Made by a program: the position numbers and the translations under genes
Source: Afipia carboxidovorans OM5
GTDB lineage: Bacteria > Pseudomonadota > Alphaproteobacteria > Rhizobiales > Xanthobacteraceae
Assembly (NCBI RefSeq): GCF_000218565.1
Contig: NC_015684.1
Coordinates: forward strand, 682,001-746,000
Length of the DNA stretch: 64,000 nucleotides
Reading direction: 5' to 3'
The notes under the pieces: model-generated
Told to the model about the DNA's origin: nothing
What the model saw: only the letters and a program-made list of their open reading frames with translations
Database searches by the model: none
Part shown: positions 31,917-41,633 of the stretch, one piece after another
How positions within the stretch are numbered: position 1 is the first letter of the stretch
How the letters are laid out: each line of letters starts with the position of its first letter

Positions 31917-34900
31917 TGCTCGAACGCCTGGTCGCGTTCTCATTGTCGCAGCGCGTCCTCGTCATCCTCGGCGTCCTCCTGTTGCTCGGCATCGGCAGCA
32001 TGGTCCTGCCGAGCCTGCCGATCGACGCCTTTCCGGACGTGTCGCCGGTCCAGGTCAAGGTCATCATGAAGGCGCCCGGGCTGACGCCGGAGGAGGTCGA
32101 ACAGCGTATCACCGTTCCGATCGAGCTCGAGCTGCTCGGTATTCCCAGCAAGAAGATCCTGCGCTCGACCACCAAATACGCCCTTGCTGACGTCACGATC
32201 GATTTCGAGGACGGTACCGATATCTACTGGGCCCGCAACCAGGTGGCCGAGCGGCTCGCTGGCATCTCGCGCGATCTGCCCGATGGCGTGGCTGGCGGGC
32301 TCGCGCCGATCACGAGCCCGCTCGGCGAGATGTTCATGTTTACCATCGATAGTCCGGATCTCTCGCTCGCCGAGCGCCGTTCGCTGCTCGACTGGGTAAT
32401 CCGGCCAGCGCTACGCACCATCCCTGGGGTCGCTGACGTCAATGCGCTCGGCGGCTATGTCCGCGCCTTCGAGATCGTACCCGATTCGGCGGCTCTGGCG
32501 GCGCGCGGCATCGGCCGCGACGCATTCCGCCGCGCCATTGAAGAGAACAGTCGCAACGACGGCGCAGGGCGTGTCAGCCAAGGCGAGGATAGCGCCCTGG
32601 TGCGCATCGAAGGCAGCATTCGAAATCTTGAGGACATTCGCGCGATTGTGATTGACGTCCACGAGGGCACGCCGATCCGTGTCGGTGACGTTGCCACCGT
32701 ACAGATCGGGGCGCTGACGCGCTACGGTGCAGTGACCGCGCATGGCCGCGGCGAGACCGTCGAAGGGCTGGTGTTGGGGGTGCGCGGCGCCAATGCCTCG
32801 CAACTCGTGCGCGACATCCGCCTGCGGTTTGACGAACTCAAGCCGTCGCTGCCGAAGGGCGTGTCGATCGACGTATTCTACGACCGCAGTAGGCTTGTCG
32901 ATCGAGCGGTCGGGACCGTGGTCCGGGCGCTTGGGGAGGCCACGGCCCTGGTCGTCGTACTGCTGTTGCTGTTTCTCGGCGACTGGCGGGCGTCGCTTGT
33001 TGTCGCGCTCAGTTTACCGCTCGCAATCATCTCGGCTCTAATCGTGATGCGGCTATCCGGCATGTCTGCCAATCTGATGAGTCTCGGTGGACTCGCCATC
33101 GCGATAGGCATGCTCATCGATGCCTTCGTAGTGGTAGTGGAGAATATCGTGGCCAATCTCGGTGACCGCGGTTGTGAAACCGACTCGACCCTCCCTGTGA
33201 TCTTTCGTGCCGTGTCCGAGGTGCTCCAACCGGTCTCTTCCGGCGTACTGATCATCATACTGGTATTCGTGCCGCTGCTCACGCTCCAAGGGCTCGAAGG
33301 TAAGCTATTCATCCCGGTGGCTCTGGCGATCATCTTCGCTCTCGGGGCCTCGCTGCTGCTAGCGCTCACCATTGTGCCGGTCGCGACCTCGTTCCTGCTG
33401 CGTCCAGGTACGCACAGCGAGCCATGGCTGATACGCGTCGCCTTGCGCCTCTATGCCCCGGTGCTGTCCTGGTCGCTCGCCAACGGCAGTAAGATCGTGA
33501 CCGCCGCGCTCGTGGCCTTGGTCGCAGCCGGTGTTCTGTTCACCCAGGTTGGCAAGACCTTCATGCCGACCATGGACGAGGGCGACATTATCATCAGCGT
33601 CGAGACGGTTCCCTCGATCAATCTCGAGGAGTCAAACGCGATGAACCGCCGCATCCAGTCAGCGATTTTAGCGGAAGTCCCGGACGTTGCCGGCATCATC
33701 GCTCGCACCGGCTCCGATGAGCTTGGGCTCGATCCAATGGGACTTAATCAGACCGACACGTTCCTGGTGCTCAAGCCGGCCGAGCAGCACCAGAACGCCG
33801 ACAAGGAGAGTTTACTGGCTCAGCTCCGCCGAACTTTGGCACGTTTTCCTGGTATTTCGTTCAGCTTTACGCAGCCGATCGATATGCGGGTCCAGGAAAT
33901 GATCAGCGGCGTGCGCGGCGATGTTGCAGTCAAGATCTTCGGCCCTGACATCGATCGACTCAACGAGTTCGCCGCTAAAATCGCTGCGACCCTATCTGGG
34001 ATTGACGGAGCGAAGGACGTCTTCACCGCGCCGAACGAGGGTGCGCAGTATTATACGGTGGTGATCGATCGGCTGGAAGTCGGACGTCTCGGCCTCTCCG
34101 GCGATGCGATCGCCTCGGCGTTGCGCACGCAGATCGAGGGTCGCACGATCGGCATCGCGCTCGAGAACGGACGGCGTACGCCGATCCTGATCCGTGGCAA
34201 CGAGCAAACCCGCAACGCCCCCGTGCTGCTCGATAGCTTGCCGCTGACGCTCGCTTCCGGCAAGCATGTGGCACTGTCGCAGGTGGCGCAGATCCGCCGC
34301 ATTGATGGTCCGGTGAAAATCGATCGTGAGAACGGTGCACGTATGTCGGTGGTGCGCGCAAACGTCCGCGGCCGCGACATGGTGGGTTTCGTTGAAGAGG
34401 CGCAGCGTAAGGTCGCTGCTGAGATAAACCTGCCAAGAAGCTACCGCGTTACCTGGGGCGGCCAGTTTGAGAACCAGCAGCGCGCCGCAGCGCGGCTTGC
34501 GATTGTCGTACCGGTGGCGCTCGGACTGATTTTCGTCCTGCTGTTCACTACCTTTGGCTCAGTTCGCCATGCGGTGCTTGTCTTTGCCAATATTCCGTTT
34601 GCATTGATTGGCGGCGTGGTTGCGCTGGTAATCACCCGCGAATATCTCTCGGTGCCAGCCTCGGTCGGCTTCATCGCGCTGCTTGGTATCGCCGTGCTCA
34701 ATGGCGTGGTGTTGGTATCGTACTTCAACCAGCTGCGCGCCCGTGGCGTACCGGAGGCGCGCATTGTCGTTGAGGGCGCGCTGCGCCGATTGCGTCCGGT
34801 GCTGATGACGGCGAGCATTACAGCATTCGGGCTAATTCCGCTGCTGTTCGCGACCGGCCCGGGTTCGGAAATCCAGCGGCCGCTCGCCATCGTCGTTATT

Positions 34901-34993
34901 GGCGGCCTCGTCTCGTCCACTGCGCTTACACTGATCTTGCTACCGATTCTCTACCGCCGGTTCGGTGCCCCTCGACGTAAGGCGACCGCATGA
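31913..34993 (+). CDS. Heavy-metal RND efflux pump (CusA/CzcA-like)
   Basis: A 1026-residue RND pump of normal length. The heavy-metal branch marker DFEDGTDIYWARNQVAERL is present, and the TM4 proton-relay residue is D403 in AIGMLIDAFVVVVEN. CusA methionines at the central site are not evident at the aligned DIIISVE segment, so Cu/Ag versus Zn/Co/Cd specificity is open. The expected TolC/CusC-type channel is absent: the next 800 bases hold no intact gene. Confidence 0.9.
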   Translation: MMLERLVAFSLSQRVLVILGVLLLLGIGSMVLPSLPIDAFPDVSPVQVKVIMKAPGLTPEEVEQRITVPIELELLGIPSKKILRSTTKYALADVTIDFEDGTDIYWARNQVAERLAGISRDLPDGVAGGLAPITSPLGEMFMFTIDSPDLSLAERRSLLDWVIRPALRTIPGVADVNALGGYVRAFEIVPDSAALAARGIGRDAFRRAIEENSRNDGAGRVSQGEDSALVRIEGSIRNLEDIRAIVIDVHEGTPIRVGDVATVQIGALTRYGAVTAHGRGETVEGLVLGVRGANASQLVRDIRLRFDELKPSLPKGVSIDVFYDRSRLVDRAVGTVVRALGEATALVVVLLLLFLGDWRASLVVALSLPLAIISALIVMRLSGMSANLMSLGGLAIAIGMLIDAFVVVVENIVANLGDRGCETDSTLPVIFRAVSEVLQPVSSGVLIIILVFVPLLTLQGLEGKLFIPVALAIIFALGASLLLALTIVPVATSFLLRPGTHSEPWLIRVALRLYAPVLSWSLANGSKIVTAALVALVAAGVLFTQVGKTFMPTMDEGDIIISVETVPSINLEESNAMNRRIQSAILAEVPDVAGIIARTGSDELGLDPMGLNQTDTFLVLKPAEQHQNADKESLLAQLRRTLARFPGISFSFTQPIDMRVQEMISGVRGDVAVKIFGPDIDRLNEFAAKIAATLSGIDGAKDVFTAPNEGAQYYTVVIDRLEVGRLGLSGDAIASALRTQIEGRTIGIALENGRRTPILIRGNEQTRNAPVLLDSLPLTLASGKHVALSQVAQIRRIDGPVKIDRENGARMSVVRANVRGRDMVGFVEEAQRKVAAEINLPRSYRVTWGGQFENQQRAAARLAIVVPVALGLIFVLLFTTFGSVRHAVLVFANIPFALIGGVVALVITREYLSVPASVGFIALLGIAVLNGVVLVSYFNQLRARGVPEARIVVEGALRRLRPVLMTASITAFGLIPLLFATGPGSEIQRPLAIVVIGGLVSSTALTLILLPILYRRFGAPRRKATA

Positions 34994-35796
34994 TCAACGC
35001 GTAGGTCATGTACATCGTGTCATGTTCGGTAACGCCCTAACCGAGCGTTCGACTGTGCCGCCCAGCTAGCCCCTGGGATGGGAAGCTGCTTGCCGAGATC
35101 TGTTGACACCCTTGACTGTCCCATCACCGCATGGTTGCGCGGCAAGTTCAGCCGATCGCGCTGCGCATCCGCAGCATCTTTGTTTAGCGCTGGGAAGCGG
35201 CGGTCCGCTGGAACTGAGTAGGTTTTCGGGATGGTGTCTCCCGGTTGTGTCGCGAGCGAGAAATGGTGGCGCTGGTCACAACGGGCTAACCAAGTGGTCG
35301 GCGGCCTGGAGAAACAGGTAGGCTCGGTGCGTCTCGAGCACGCCGATGCTCAACTATCAATTCGTCGTCGATCTTACCTACAAACGCGGATTGTGGAGCG
35401 ATCTCGTGCTTTTCCGGTGCGGACTCGTGCGAACGCCTAGATCGTGCGGGTCAGCTGGTGCCGCAATAGGCGTCGTCACAGCAACTTATCTGCACATGAA
35501 TCTGTGATACGGGCATTGCGTTCCGACGCGCACGGCGCTGGTGCGGACAATCACTGCTAGTTTCCTCAACGCAGGTTGTTCTGTCAGCGGCGTTGGATTG
35601 AGGCGAGAACTGTGGAAGATGATCGCGAGCCTGCTCCTCGTCTTCTGCACATTTTCTGAGCAAGGCCTTCGAGCCACCTTCGGACCGGCGCTCTCGCCTG
35701 ACCGGCACCAAAGGAGATAGTCAAAATGCAATCTCTAAACTAACACTTCAATCGGACCACCCCCATAGGGGCCAGTCACCGTGACACCCGACCAAC
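34994..35796. other. Long stretch without an intact gene, probably decayed
   Basis: Short overlapping frames (for example 35103-35321 and 35451-35711 on the minus strand) have no recognisable product and no good ribosome sites. This is where an outer-membrane partner for the efflux pump would be expected. Base composition is mixed. I see no repeat that explains it. Confidence 0.5.
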
Positions 35797-36873
35797 TCAC
35801 CCTTTTACGTAGTCACGAACAATATCCCGCAAGCTAGCAGCCGCGGTCAGGCTTGATGCGTGATTGTAATGTCGTTCGGTGACGCGAGAATCGGTGTGGT
35901 GGAGAAGCGCGCTGGCAAGGTGCGGATTGGCCCCGCCGTAAATGGCGGCGCTGGAGGCCGATGAGGTCCGGAACAGATGTGGGCTCACGCCGATTCCGAC
36001 CGTAAGGCGTGCAGTCTCGGTGATGGCGTACTCAACTCCGTTGTAGCTCATGGGATTCCCATCATTTGACGAGAGCCACAATGCGGGCGGCAGATCACCG
36101 GTTCTCGCCAGTAACGGTCTGTATTTCTGGAGATAGCGATCCAATGCTGGCGCGAGTAAATCATTAACACGCCGCTCGTCGGCGCGTTGTTCTTTTGTCT
36201 CCGATGCAGGCAGTGCGATCCACCATGAGCCCTTTATCTGGATGACGCTGCGCCCGATCTCCAAAGCGGCAAAATTCTTCAGCCGAATGGGATGCATAGC
36301 CAGCATAGCGACCATCAGGCCATTTCGGACCTGGCGCGCCTGAGCCAGTTTTGACATTGTCTTGGAGCCTTCGGCTTCAGCGATCAGGGTTAAGCCGGCC
36401 TCGACCAGAACTTCGGTTAACACCCAGCGCCCCGCCTTTGATCGCGGTCGCAGTATCATTGCAAGGCCGCTCTCAATCTCGGCAAGCCAGGACAGCTCCC
36501 GTTTGGGATCGATCAGCTCACAGGCCCGGCGCAACTTGTAGATCGAGCCATAGACCGTCACCGAGCCCACGCGACCCTTAAGTTCCGCCAAATAGGTATC
36601 GACCCTCTCGGGTGTGACAGAGGTGCCGGCGGCAGCCTCGGAGTCGAGTTGACCGTGCCTATCCAGAAAATCCAGAAAATATCCGTATCGCCGCGCAAGA
36701 TCGTCGAGTGTGACCGGCTTCATATGGCTACCGGTTCCGCCACGCTTCAGGCGCTCACTCGGTCGGCAGGCAGAGATCCATGCTGCGCGATCGGCGTTTG
36801 GCCACAGCGCGATCGGCAGCGATCGCACCTTTGTCTTGAGAGATGAGTTTGTCTGCCGTGATATTGAAAGCAC
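35797..36873 (-). CDS. Tyrosine recombinase, 358 residues
   Basis: Site-specific tyrosine recombinase. The C-terminal catalytic domain shows the arginine of box I (PIRLKNFAALEI), HLFRT (HxxR), LLHHTDSRVTERHYN with the final His and the nucleophile Tyr. The gene starts at GTG 12 bases after the stop of the larger recombinase, behind an AAAGGGA site. Paired recombinases of this layout occur in rhizobial mobile elements; RIT elements have three. Confidence 0.88.
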   Translation of the reverse strand: MLSISRQTNSSLKTKVRSLPIALWPNADRAAWISACRPSERLKRGGTGSHMKPVTLDDLARRYGYFLDFLDRHGQLDSEAAAGTSVTPERVDTYLAELKGRVGSVTVYGSIYKLRRACELIDPKRELSWLAEIESGLAMILRPRSKAGRWVLTEVLVEAGLTLIAEAEGSKTMSKLAQARQVRNGLMVAMLAMHPIRLKNFAALEIGRSVIQIKGSWWIALPASETKEQRADERRVNDLLAPALDRYLQKYRPLLARTGDLPPALWLSSNDGNPMSYNGVEYAITETARLTVGIGVSPHLFRTSSASSAAIYGGANPHLASALLHHTDSRVTERHYNHASSLTAAASLRDIVRDYVKG

Positions 36874-36885
36874 GGGGGTGTCCCT

Positions 36886-38574
36886 TTAGGCGAGTGCATC
36901 GAACCCGATGCGCTCGCGGATGATCTGGCCAAAAGTTTCGCTCGCCTGCGTTGTCTCCAGACCACAGTAAAAATTGATCGTAGTCTGGATATTGCGATGG
37001 CCGAGCAGACGCCGCACGACTTCGTACTCGCCGGGCCGATGTTTGAGATAGATCGCCGCACAGGCATGACGGAACTGATGGACGGTCAGGCGCAAGCCGG
37101 TGGCTTTCTGAATGCGCTCCGTGATCTGGGTGCTGAACATGTTCGCGGTCTTCGGTGCGCCGGCGACGCCCGGGAACAACCATGAAACATTCGATTGGCG
37201 CAACAGGCTGGGTCGGAAGTCGTGAATGTACTCATCGATAAGCTTGGTCATGGCCCCGTCGAAGGCAAAGTTGAGGTCGACCCTGTTCTTGACGTCATAA
37301 TGTGGGAACGTCAGCCAGTACGGCGACACCGGACCCCCGGGCTTGATCAGATTTTTATCCAGCTCGATTGAGACGAGGTTGGCCAACCGGATCGGGGCAA
37401 ACGAAAGGATCGCGATAGCGGCGGCAATTTGTGCTGTCACAGCAGCTTTGATCGGAGCATGGGCCAGATCTGCGCGAGCCTGCCGCATGAGAGCGTCCGG
37501 CAATGAGACTACCTCACTCCAAATGCCATCGCTCAGCACCTGCCGGATCAGCTTGAGATTCTTTCCCGTCAGTCCACCGTGGCGATGTTCTTCCAATGAG
37601 ACCCTGATTTCGTCGAGACGCTCGATCGCTTCCGGGCAAAGACCAATCTGACGCGCCAGACTGAGCAGCTTCCAGCCAAGATCAATGGTGAAGACCTTTG
37701 GCTCTTTGCCGTTTTTGTCCCAATAGGCGTTGATAACCCGCTCGACGACGTCGGGATCGAGCAGATCAGCCAGCGATTGCAGGCTGCTGATCGGAACACC
37801 CTGGCGCACCGCCATCCGTGCCACCGCCACCAATTCTGCGCGCCGTGTTTGAAGGGTTCGTGGGCTACAGGGGCGGTGATGCTTGCCATTCACCTTCCGC
37901 ATTTTGTCCAGCCCCGCGACGTAGGCATCGAGGTCGCGGCGCAGCCCTTCCGGGAAATCCTCCCAGGCGGGTCCCTCGCTGGCTTTGACGGGAGGCTCCA
38001 TCAACCGTCGCTTGGGCCAGTTCGGATTCTCGTCTGCACATGCATTCCATGACCGCGCCATGGAGCGGTGGACCATGGTGTTGGAGGCGAGCGCGGTCGT
38101 CTCGGTGCGGTAGCGCAGGTACGCAGCCAGGATGGCGTCGTCGATCGCTTCGGGGGGCAGAGCATTGCCGGAGCAATAGCGCATCAGACCGTAAAGACGG
38201 GCGCGGCGGCCGCGGTCATGAATGCCGTCACGCAACGCCGCCCACTCATCTGACAGCGGGACCCCGCGCGGGGATACGTTGTGCTCCTTGCTGAACCAGC
38301 GCAGCGCTGCTGCGACGTTTGCTTTGTGATTGGCGACAGTCTTTGCGGTAACGCCGACGCGCGCGTGGTGCAATTGGCTCACCGGCCCCCGGATTGAGGT
38401 CCAACGCGCAGGGATCATTACCAGCGGGCGATCCAGCCATTTGCCGATCTGGCGCAGCGAGCAGGCCCAGTGCCGCTTCACTTCCTTCGTCAGGTCGGTT
38501 GCCTGCTCGATTGCGGTGATCGCGCTGGTGAAGCTCGGTTCGAGAAGCTTGCTCTGTTCAGGCATGGGGATCAT
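36886..38574 (-). CDS. Tyrosine recombinase, 562 residues
   Basis: The long partner of the recombinase pair. An N-terminal region of about 300 residues (SAM-like core-binding domain and extra helical part) is followed by the catalytic domain with APIRLANLVSIEL, VHQFRHA (HxxR), LLGHRNIQTTINFY (LGH and nucleophile Tyr). Such long recombinases resemble TnpB of Tn554. A second ATG three codons in (MPEQSK) could be the start. An AT-rich repeat region lies just upstream. Confidence 0.88.
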   Translation of the reverse strand: MIPMPEQSKLLEPSFTSAITAIEQATDLTKEVKRHWACSLRQIGKWLDRPLVMIPARWTSIRGPVSQLHHARVGVTAKTVANHKANVAAALRWFSKEHNVSPRGVPLSDEWAALRDGIHDRGRRARLYGLMRYCSGNALPPEAIDDAILAAYLRYRTETTALASNTMVHRSMARSWNACADENPNWPKRRLMEPPVKASEGPAWEDFPEGLRRDLDAYVAGLDKMRKVNGKHHRPCSPRTLQTRRAELVAVARMAVRQGVPISSLQSLADLLDPDVVERVINAYWDKNGKEPKVFTIDLGWKLLSLARQIGLCPEAIERLDEIRVSLEEHRHGGLTGKNLKLIRQVLSDGIWSEVVSLPDALMRQARADLAHAPIKAAVTAQIAAAIAILSFAPIRLANLVSIELDKNLIKPGGPVSPYWLTFPHYDVKNRVDLNFAFDGAMTKLIDEYIHDFRPSLLRQSNVSWLFPGVAGAPKTANMFSTQITERIQKATGLRLTVHQFRHACAAIYLKHRPGEYEVVRRLLGHRNIQTTINFYCGLETTQASETFGQIIRERIGFDALA

Positions 38575-38608
38575 GGCGGTTATGACGCTGATGGAGAGGC
38601 TAGCCGTC

Positions 38609-38730
38609 TAATGTATACTAACGCCGATTGGGAAGTGGTCAATAGTATATAGGGTACATGTACTTCTGCGATTTTTCCTAATCATAATCTATACAAGATC
38701 ATTCTGATGTATAGTCTAGTATAGAGATGG
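38609..38730. repeat. AT-rich region with repeated TATAC/GTATA motifs
   Basis: ATGTATAC or ATGTATAG occurs at 38611 and 38708, and AGTATA at 38644 and 38719, with TATACTA/TAGTATA as an inverted pair (38614-38649). The stretch is far lower in GC than its surroundings and lies immediately upstream of the recombinase pair. It could be the pair's promoter, a recombination site or both. Confidence 0.45.
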
Positions 38731-38750
38731 ATGATTATTCTGCGCACAAG

Positions 38751-38790
38751 TGCCATTGACACGGCAGGCGCTAACCTCGCGCCAATGGCA
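38751..38790 (-). terminator. Possible terminator after the excisionase gene
   Basis: TGCCATTG and CAATGGCA form the outer stem and GGCGC/GCGCC an inner stem with a 7-base loop, 33 bases downstream of the excisionase stop on the minus strand. There is only a weak T content after it. Confidence 0.35.
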
Positions 38791-38822
38791 TTTCACGCTC
38801 GCGACCGCCGTTGCCATCGGCA

Positions 38823-39068
38823 TCACGGCCCGCTCGTTGACATGCGCTGCTGAGCCTTCATCCATTGCTGAAGGGCAGCCTGGCTGTAGCGGACCGCGCC
38901 ACCCATCTTGATGTAGGCCGGTCCGTCGCCGGCGAGACGACGCTTGGCAAGCCATGACACGCTCAGATTGAGGAGCCGCGCGGCTTCTTTCGAGGTGAGC
39001 AGGACCGGATTTGCCTGCGGTAGTGCAGATGGCGGCGTCCCACTGGGATTGGAAAGCTTGGATGACAT
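38823..39068 (-). CDS. Excisionase / AlpA-like helix-turn-helix protein
   Basis: An 81-residue protein with the MerR-like HTH_17 pattern of excisionases: LTSKEAARLLNLSVSWLAKR, a wing GDGPAYIKMGGAVRYSQ, and a final AALQQWM helix. A GGGGAA site lies before the ATG; 22 in-frame residues upstream are unlikely to be translated. It should control excision or expression of the integrase downstream on the same strand of the island. Confidence 0.85.
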   Translation of the reverse strand: MSSKLSNPSGTPPSALPQANPVLLTSKEAARLLNLSVSWLAKRRLAGDGPAYIKMGGAVRYSQAALQQWMKAQQRMSTSGP

Positions 39069-39186
39069 CGAATATTCCCCTGTTGGAGTTGAGCCGAATA
39101 TGTCGGCCGCGCAATCGCGGTCTCGATCCGGCAACCGCTTTCCAACTAGAGGATCGATCGGGACTGGTCACATCGAGAAAACCTCG

Positions 39187-39924
39187 TCAGACGGATTCGG
39201 GTCGCCGCTTGCTCAGACGACGTCGGCTGGTTTCAAGGCGTTTCCCACAAGCCTCTCCGCCGGGCGAATGCATGCCGGCATGGAAAAAAGATTCAAGTTG
39301 TTGAGCAGCCTCGAACAACCAGCCATGCCGTTCACCCGTTATGCGGTCTTTCCAAAATGCTGGCTCGATGCCCGCCTTCTGAGCGATCTCGAGCAGTAAT
39401 TTTGTAAAATCGTCGTACCAATCCAGTTTCGGTCGGCCACTGCCGCCGACCTGCTCTTTGAGATTCTGGGCCGCGTCCAAGCAGGCCGCGGCCAATATGG
39501 TTGCATCCGTTTGTGTGGGGTTTTTCAGAAAAGCAGTTATTCGACGATTGGCTTCTGCAATCGAGCCTATTTCTGGTTTTCTTGCGAGCGCCTCGGCAAG
39601 TTGGGATACGAGTTCGATGTCGCTGGCTTGACGCCATCCCGTTTCGTGCCCGCTTAGCGCTGTAATGACTGCGGGGTCAGGATCTTTGGCGTTTGCCGAC
39701 AGCTTGCGGCCAATCGCGATAAGCGCTCTCGCCTGAGAGATACTGTTCAGCCGTTCCCGTTCTGCTTTCCAGGACCCAATAACACTCGCAAGACCCCAAT
39801 AAACGTCATCGATATCTGACGCGCTAAAGGCGAAATCGGGACATAGCCCGGTTAGCACTATTCCCAAACGCTCAGGCCGGCATGGAGCCCCTACAGATGC
39901 GCCGCGAGTGGGAATTCGTGCCAT
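39187..39924 (-). CDS. Hypothetical island protein
   Basis: A 245-residue mostly helical protein from MARIPTRG (an upstream TTG would add seven residues). The centre (SQARALIAIGRKL, VSQLAEALARKPE) and a WYDDFTKLLLEIA stretch are conserved-looking, but no family is recognised. It lies between the excisionase and the integrase and is likely carried with them. Confidence 0.6.
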   Translation of the reverse strand: MARIPTRGASVGAPCRPERLGIVLTGLCPDFAFSASDIDDVYWGLASVIGSWKAERERLNSISQARALIAIGRKLSANAKDPDPAVITALSGHETGWRQASDIELVSQLAEALARKPEIGSIAEANRRITAFLKNPTQTDATILAAACLDAAQNLKEQVGGSGRPKLDWYDDFTKLLLEIAQKAGIEPAFWKDRITGERHGWLFEAAQQLESFFHAGMHSPGGEACGKRLETSRRRLSKRRPESV

Positions 39925-40130
39925 AAGGCGACATGCTTTCGTCAATCTCGCGCGACCCCAGTTGCGAGATATTCCGTATAAAGAGGTTTTGGCGGACTTT
40001 GGCCACTCTTTGGGTGAAGGAAGGTGTGGACCAAAGGCAGTTTAGAGACGTAACGCTTCTGGCTACCAATCGCGAATGTGATCTATCAGCCGACTATTCG
40101 CTCTGCGCCCACAAGCAGGCATCTGAATCC

Positions 40131-41336
40131 TCAAGCGGCCCTTCGGTCTCGTGCACTCACTAAGCGTGCGTCGTCGATGATTGTCGCAACGTGAGCGCCC
40201 CAGAGTTCGAGAGCTGCTTTTCGTTCTGCTAGAAAGTCGTGCCGCTGGTAAACGGCTGCCACACCCGAGATCGTGCCCGTCTGGTGATTGAGGATCTTAT
40301 CGGCGACGTGAGGGGCAACGCCGAGTCGAGCCATGCCGGAGACGCAAGTTCGTCGCAAGTCATGAAGCCGCCATCCGGTGACGTCAGAAAGCTTATCAAT
40401 CTCGTCCTTTGCAGGACCAAAGCCTTGGAACGCGAATGCTCCCGTTTTCGAAAACACAAATTTGGTGCCAGTTGTTGCGCGGGCCAGAACTGCGACTGCC
40501 TGATCCGACAGGTAAATTTCGTGAGCTTTGCCATTCTTGGTCCGCTCGGATGGAAGTCGCCAGGTTCGCGTCGTCAGATTGATCTCATCCCAGGTACAGC
40601 GGGCAACTTCCTCGCGGCGTTGACCGGTGAGCGCCAACATCTCAACGATGTTGCCATACGGACCACCGAGTTGGCGGGCAGCAAGGATAACTCGAACGAG
40701 TTCGTCATCGCTCAAGACTCGATCCCTCGCCACCTGCTTGGCAGGAAGAGGGACGCCATCGGCGGGTGAGCGATCCAGCAACGCGCGGCCCACGCACCAG
40801 CGGAAGAAGGTTTTAATCGTCTTCAGCATTTTGTTGGCGGCGATGGGGGCTCCTCGTTGCTCTATGCTGTTAACAATCGCGATCACATCGCGTTTGCTAA
40901 TTTCGTGAATGCTCCGGCTTCCCCACACAGCTCCGACCTCCCGGCGCAGCATTCGTGAGATTTCCCGCGCGGATCGATTCTGGGAGACGTGCTGTGCGAT
41001 AAAGGCTTCGAGCAGGTCTTCAACCCGGTCCGCAACTATTCGCCGGCGCGAGGCTGCCTTTTCCGCAGCGAGATCCCGTCCCTCGAGTTTTGCGGCAAAC
41101 ACCTTCTGCGCCGCCACGCGCGCCTGATTAAGCGTCACCCGGCCATACGGGCCTATAGTATATTTGCGCAGGCGTGAGCCCGATCCTGCTGTTCGATACA
41201 TGACGACGAAAACCTTGCGGCCCTTGGGCGTTACTTTGACGCCGAATCCGGGACAGCCGAGATCCCAATAAACAAGATCATGGGACGGCGTTGGCAGCGC
41301 GTCGATCGCGCTCTTGGTCAGCTTCACCTGCGGCAT
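40131..41336 (-). CDS. Phage-type integrase (DUF4102 / P4-like)
   Basis: A 401-residue integrase. The N-terminal DUF4102 arm-binding domain is clear (KLTKSAIDALPTPSHDLVYW, CPGFGVKVTPKGRKVFVV). The catalytic domain has TGQRREEV (box I Arg), LHDLRRT (HxxR) and ILNHQTGTISGVAAVYQRH (nucleophile Tyr). ATG at MPQVKLT is preferred over an upstream start 16 codons earlier. It lies next to a copy of the 13-bp direct repeat, the usual place for an island integrase. Confidence 0.92.
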   Translation of the reverse strand: MPQVKLTKSAIDALPTPSHDLVYWDLGCPGFGVKVTPKGRKVFVVMYRTAGSGSRLRKYTIGPYGRVTLNQARVAAQKVFAAKLEGRDLAAEKAASRRRIVADRVEDLLEAFIAQHVSQNRSAREISRMLRREVGAVWGSRSIHEISKRDVIAIVNSIEQRGAPIAANKMLKTIKTFFRWCVGRALLDRSPADGVPLPAKQVARDRVLSDDELVRVILAARQLGGPYGNIVEMLALTGQRREEVARCTWDEINLTTRTWRLPSERTKNGKAHEIYLSDQAVAVLARATTGTKFVFSKTGAFAFQGFGPAKDEIDKLSDVTGWRLHDLRRTCVSGMARLGVAPHVADKILNHQTGTISGVAAVYQRHDFLAERKAALELWGAHVATIIDDARLVSARDRRAA

Positions 41337-41633
41337 TCGATCCCCCCGACCGGCGATGCTACCTCGAACCAACATAGGTAGCACCGCACGTGTTATGGTA
41401 TGTTCGAACGTGACCGCCTGTCGTCAATGATGCAAGCTATATCAAGGCCATATCAACTCTCTGACAACAACTTCCATCCGTAGCAACTGCGCTCCCGAGA
41501 ACCAACGGGGAGAGGGAGCACACCGCGGTCGTTGTTCGTCCTAACGTAACATCTTTAAATCGATGAGCGAATGAGTGAGCATCCACAGCAGTGACGGGAA
41601 CGAGATATCAATTCCGCCAAACTGTGAACTACC
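41337..41633. other. Gap holding the presumed right island border
   Basis: No gene recognised. It contains the second copy of the 13-bp repeat and the integrase promoter region. After the repeat the sequence GGGAGCACACC resembles the end of a REP-like element cut in half. Confidence 0.45.
41512..41524. repeat. Right copy of 13-bp direct repeat, possible attR
   Basis: CCAACGGGGAGAG, identical to 26551-26563, 176 bases from the integrase start codon. Confidence 0.45.

Noticed and set aside
35451..35711. 86-codon minus-strand frame after the efflux genes
   Set aside because: No ribosome site, no recognisable fold, Arg/Ser/Cys-rich as expected of noise.
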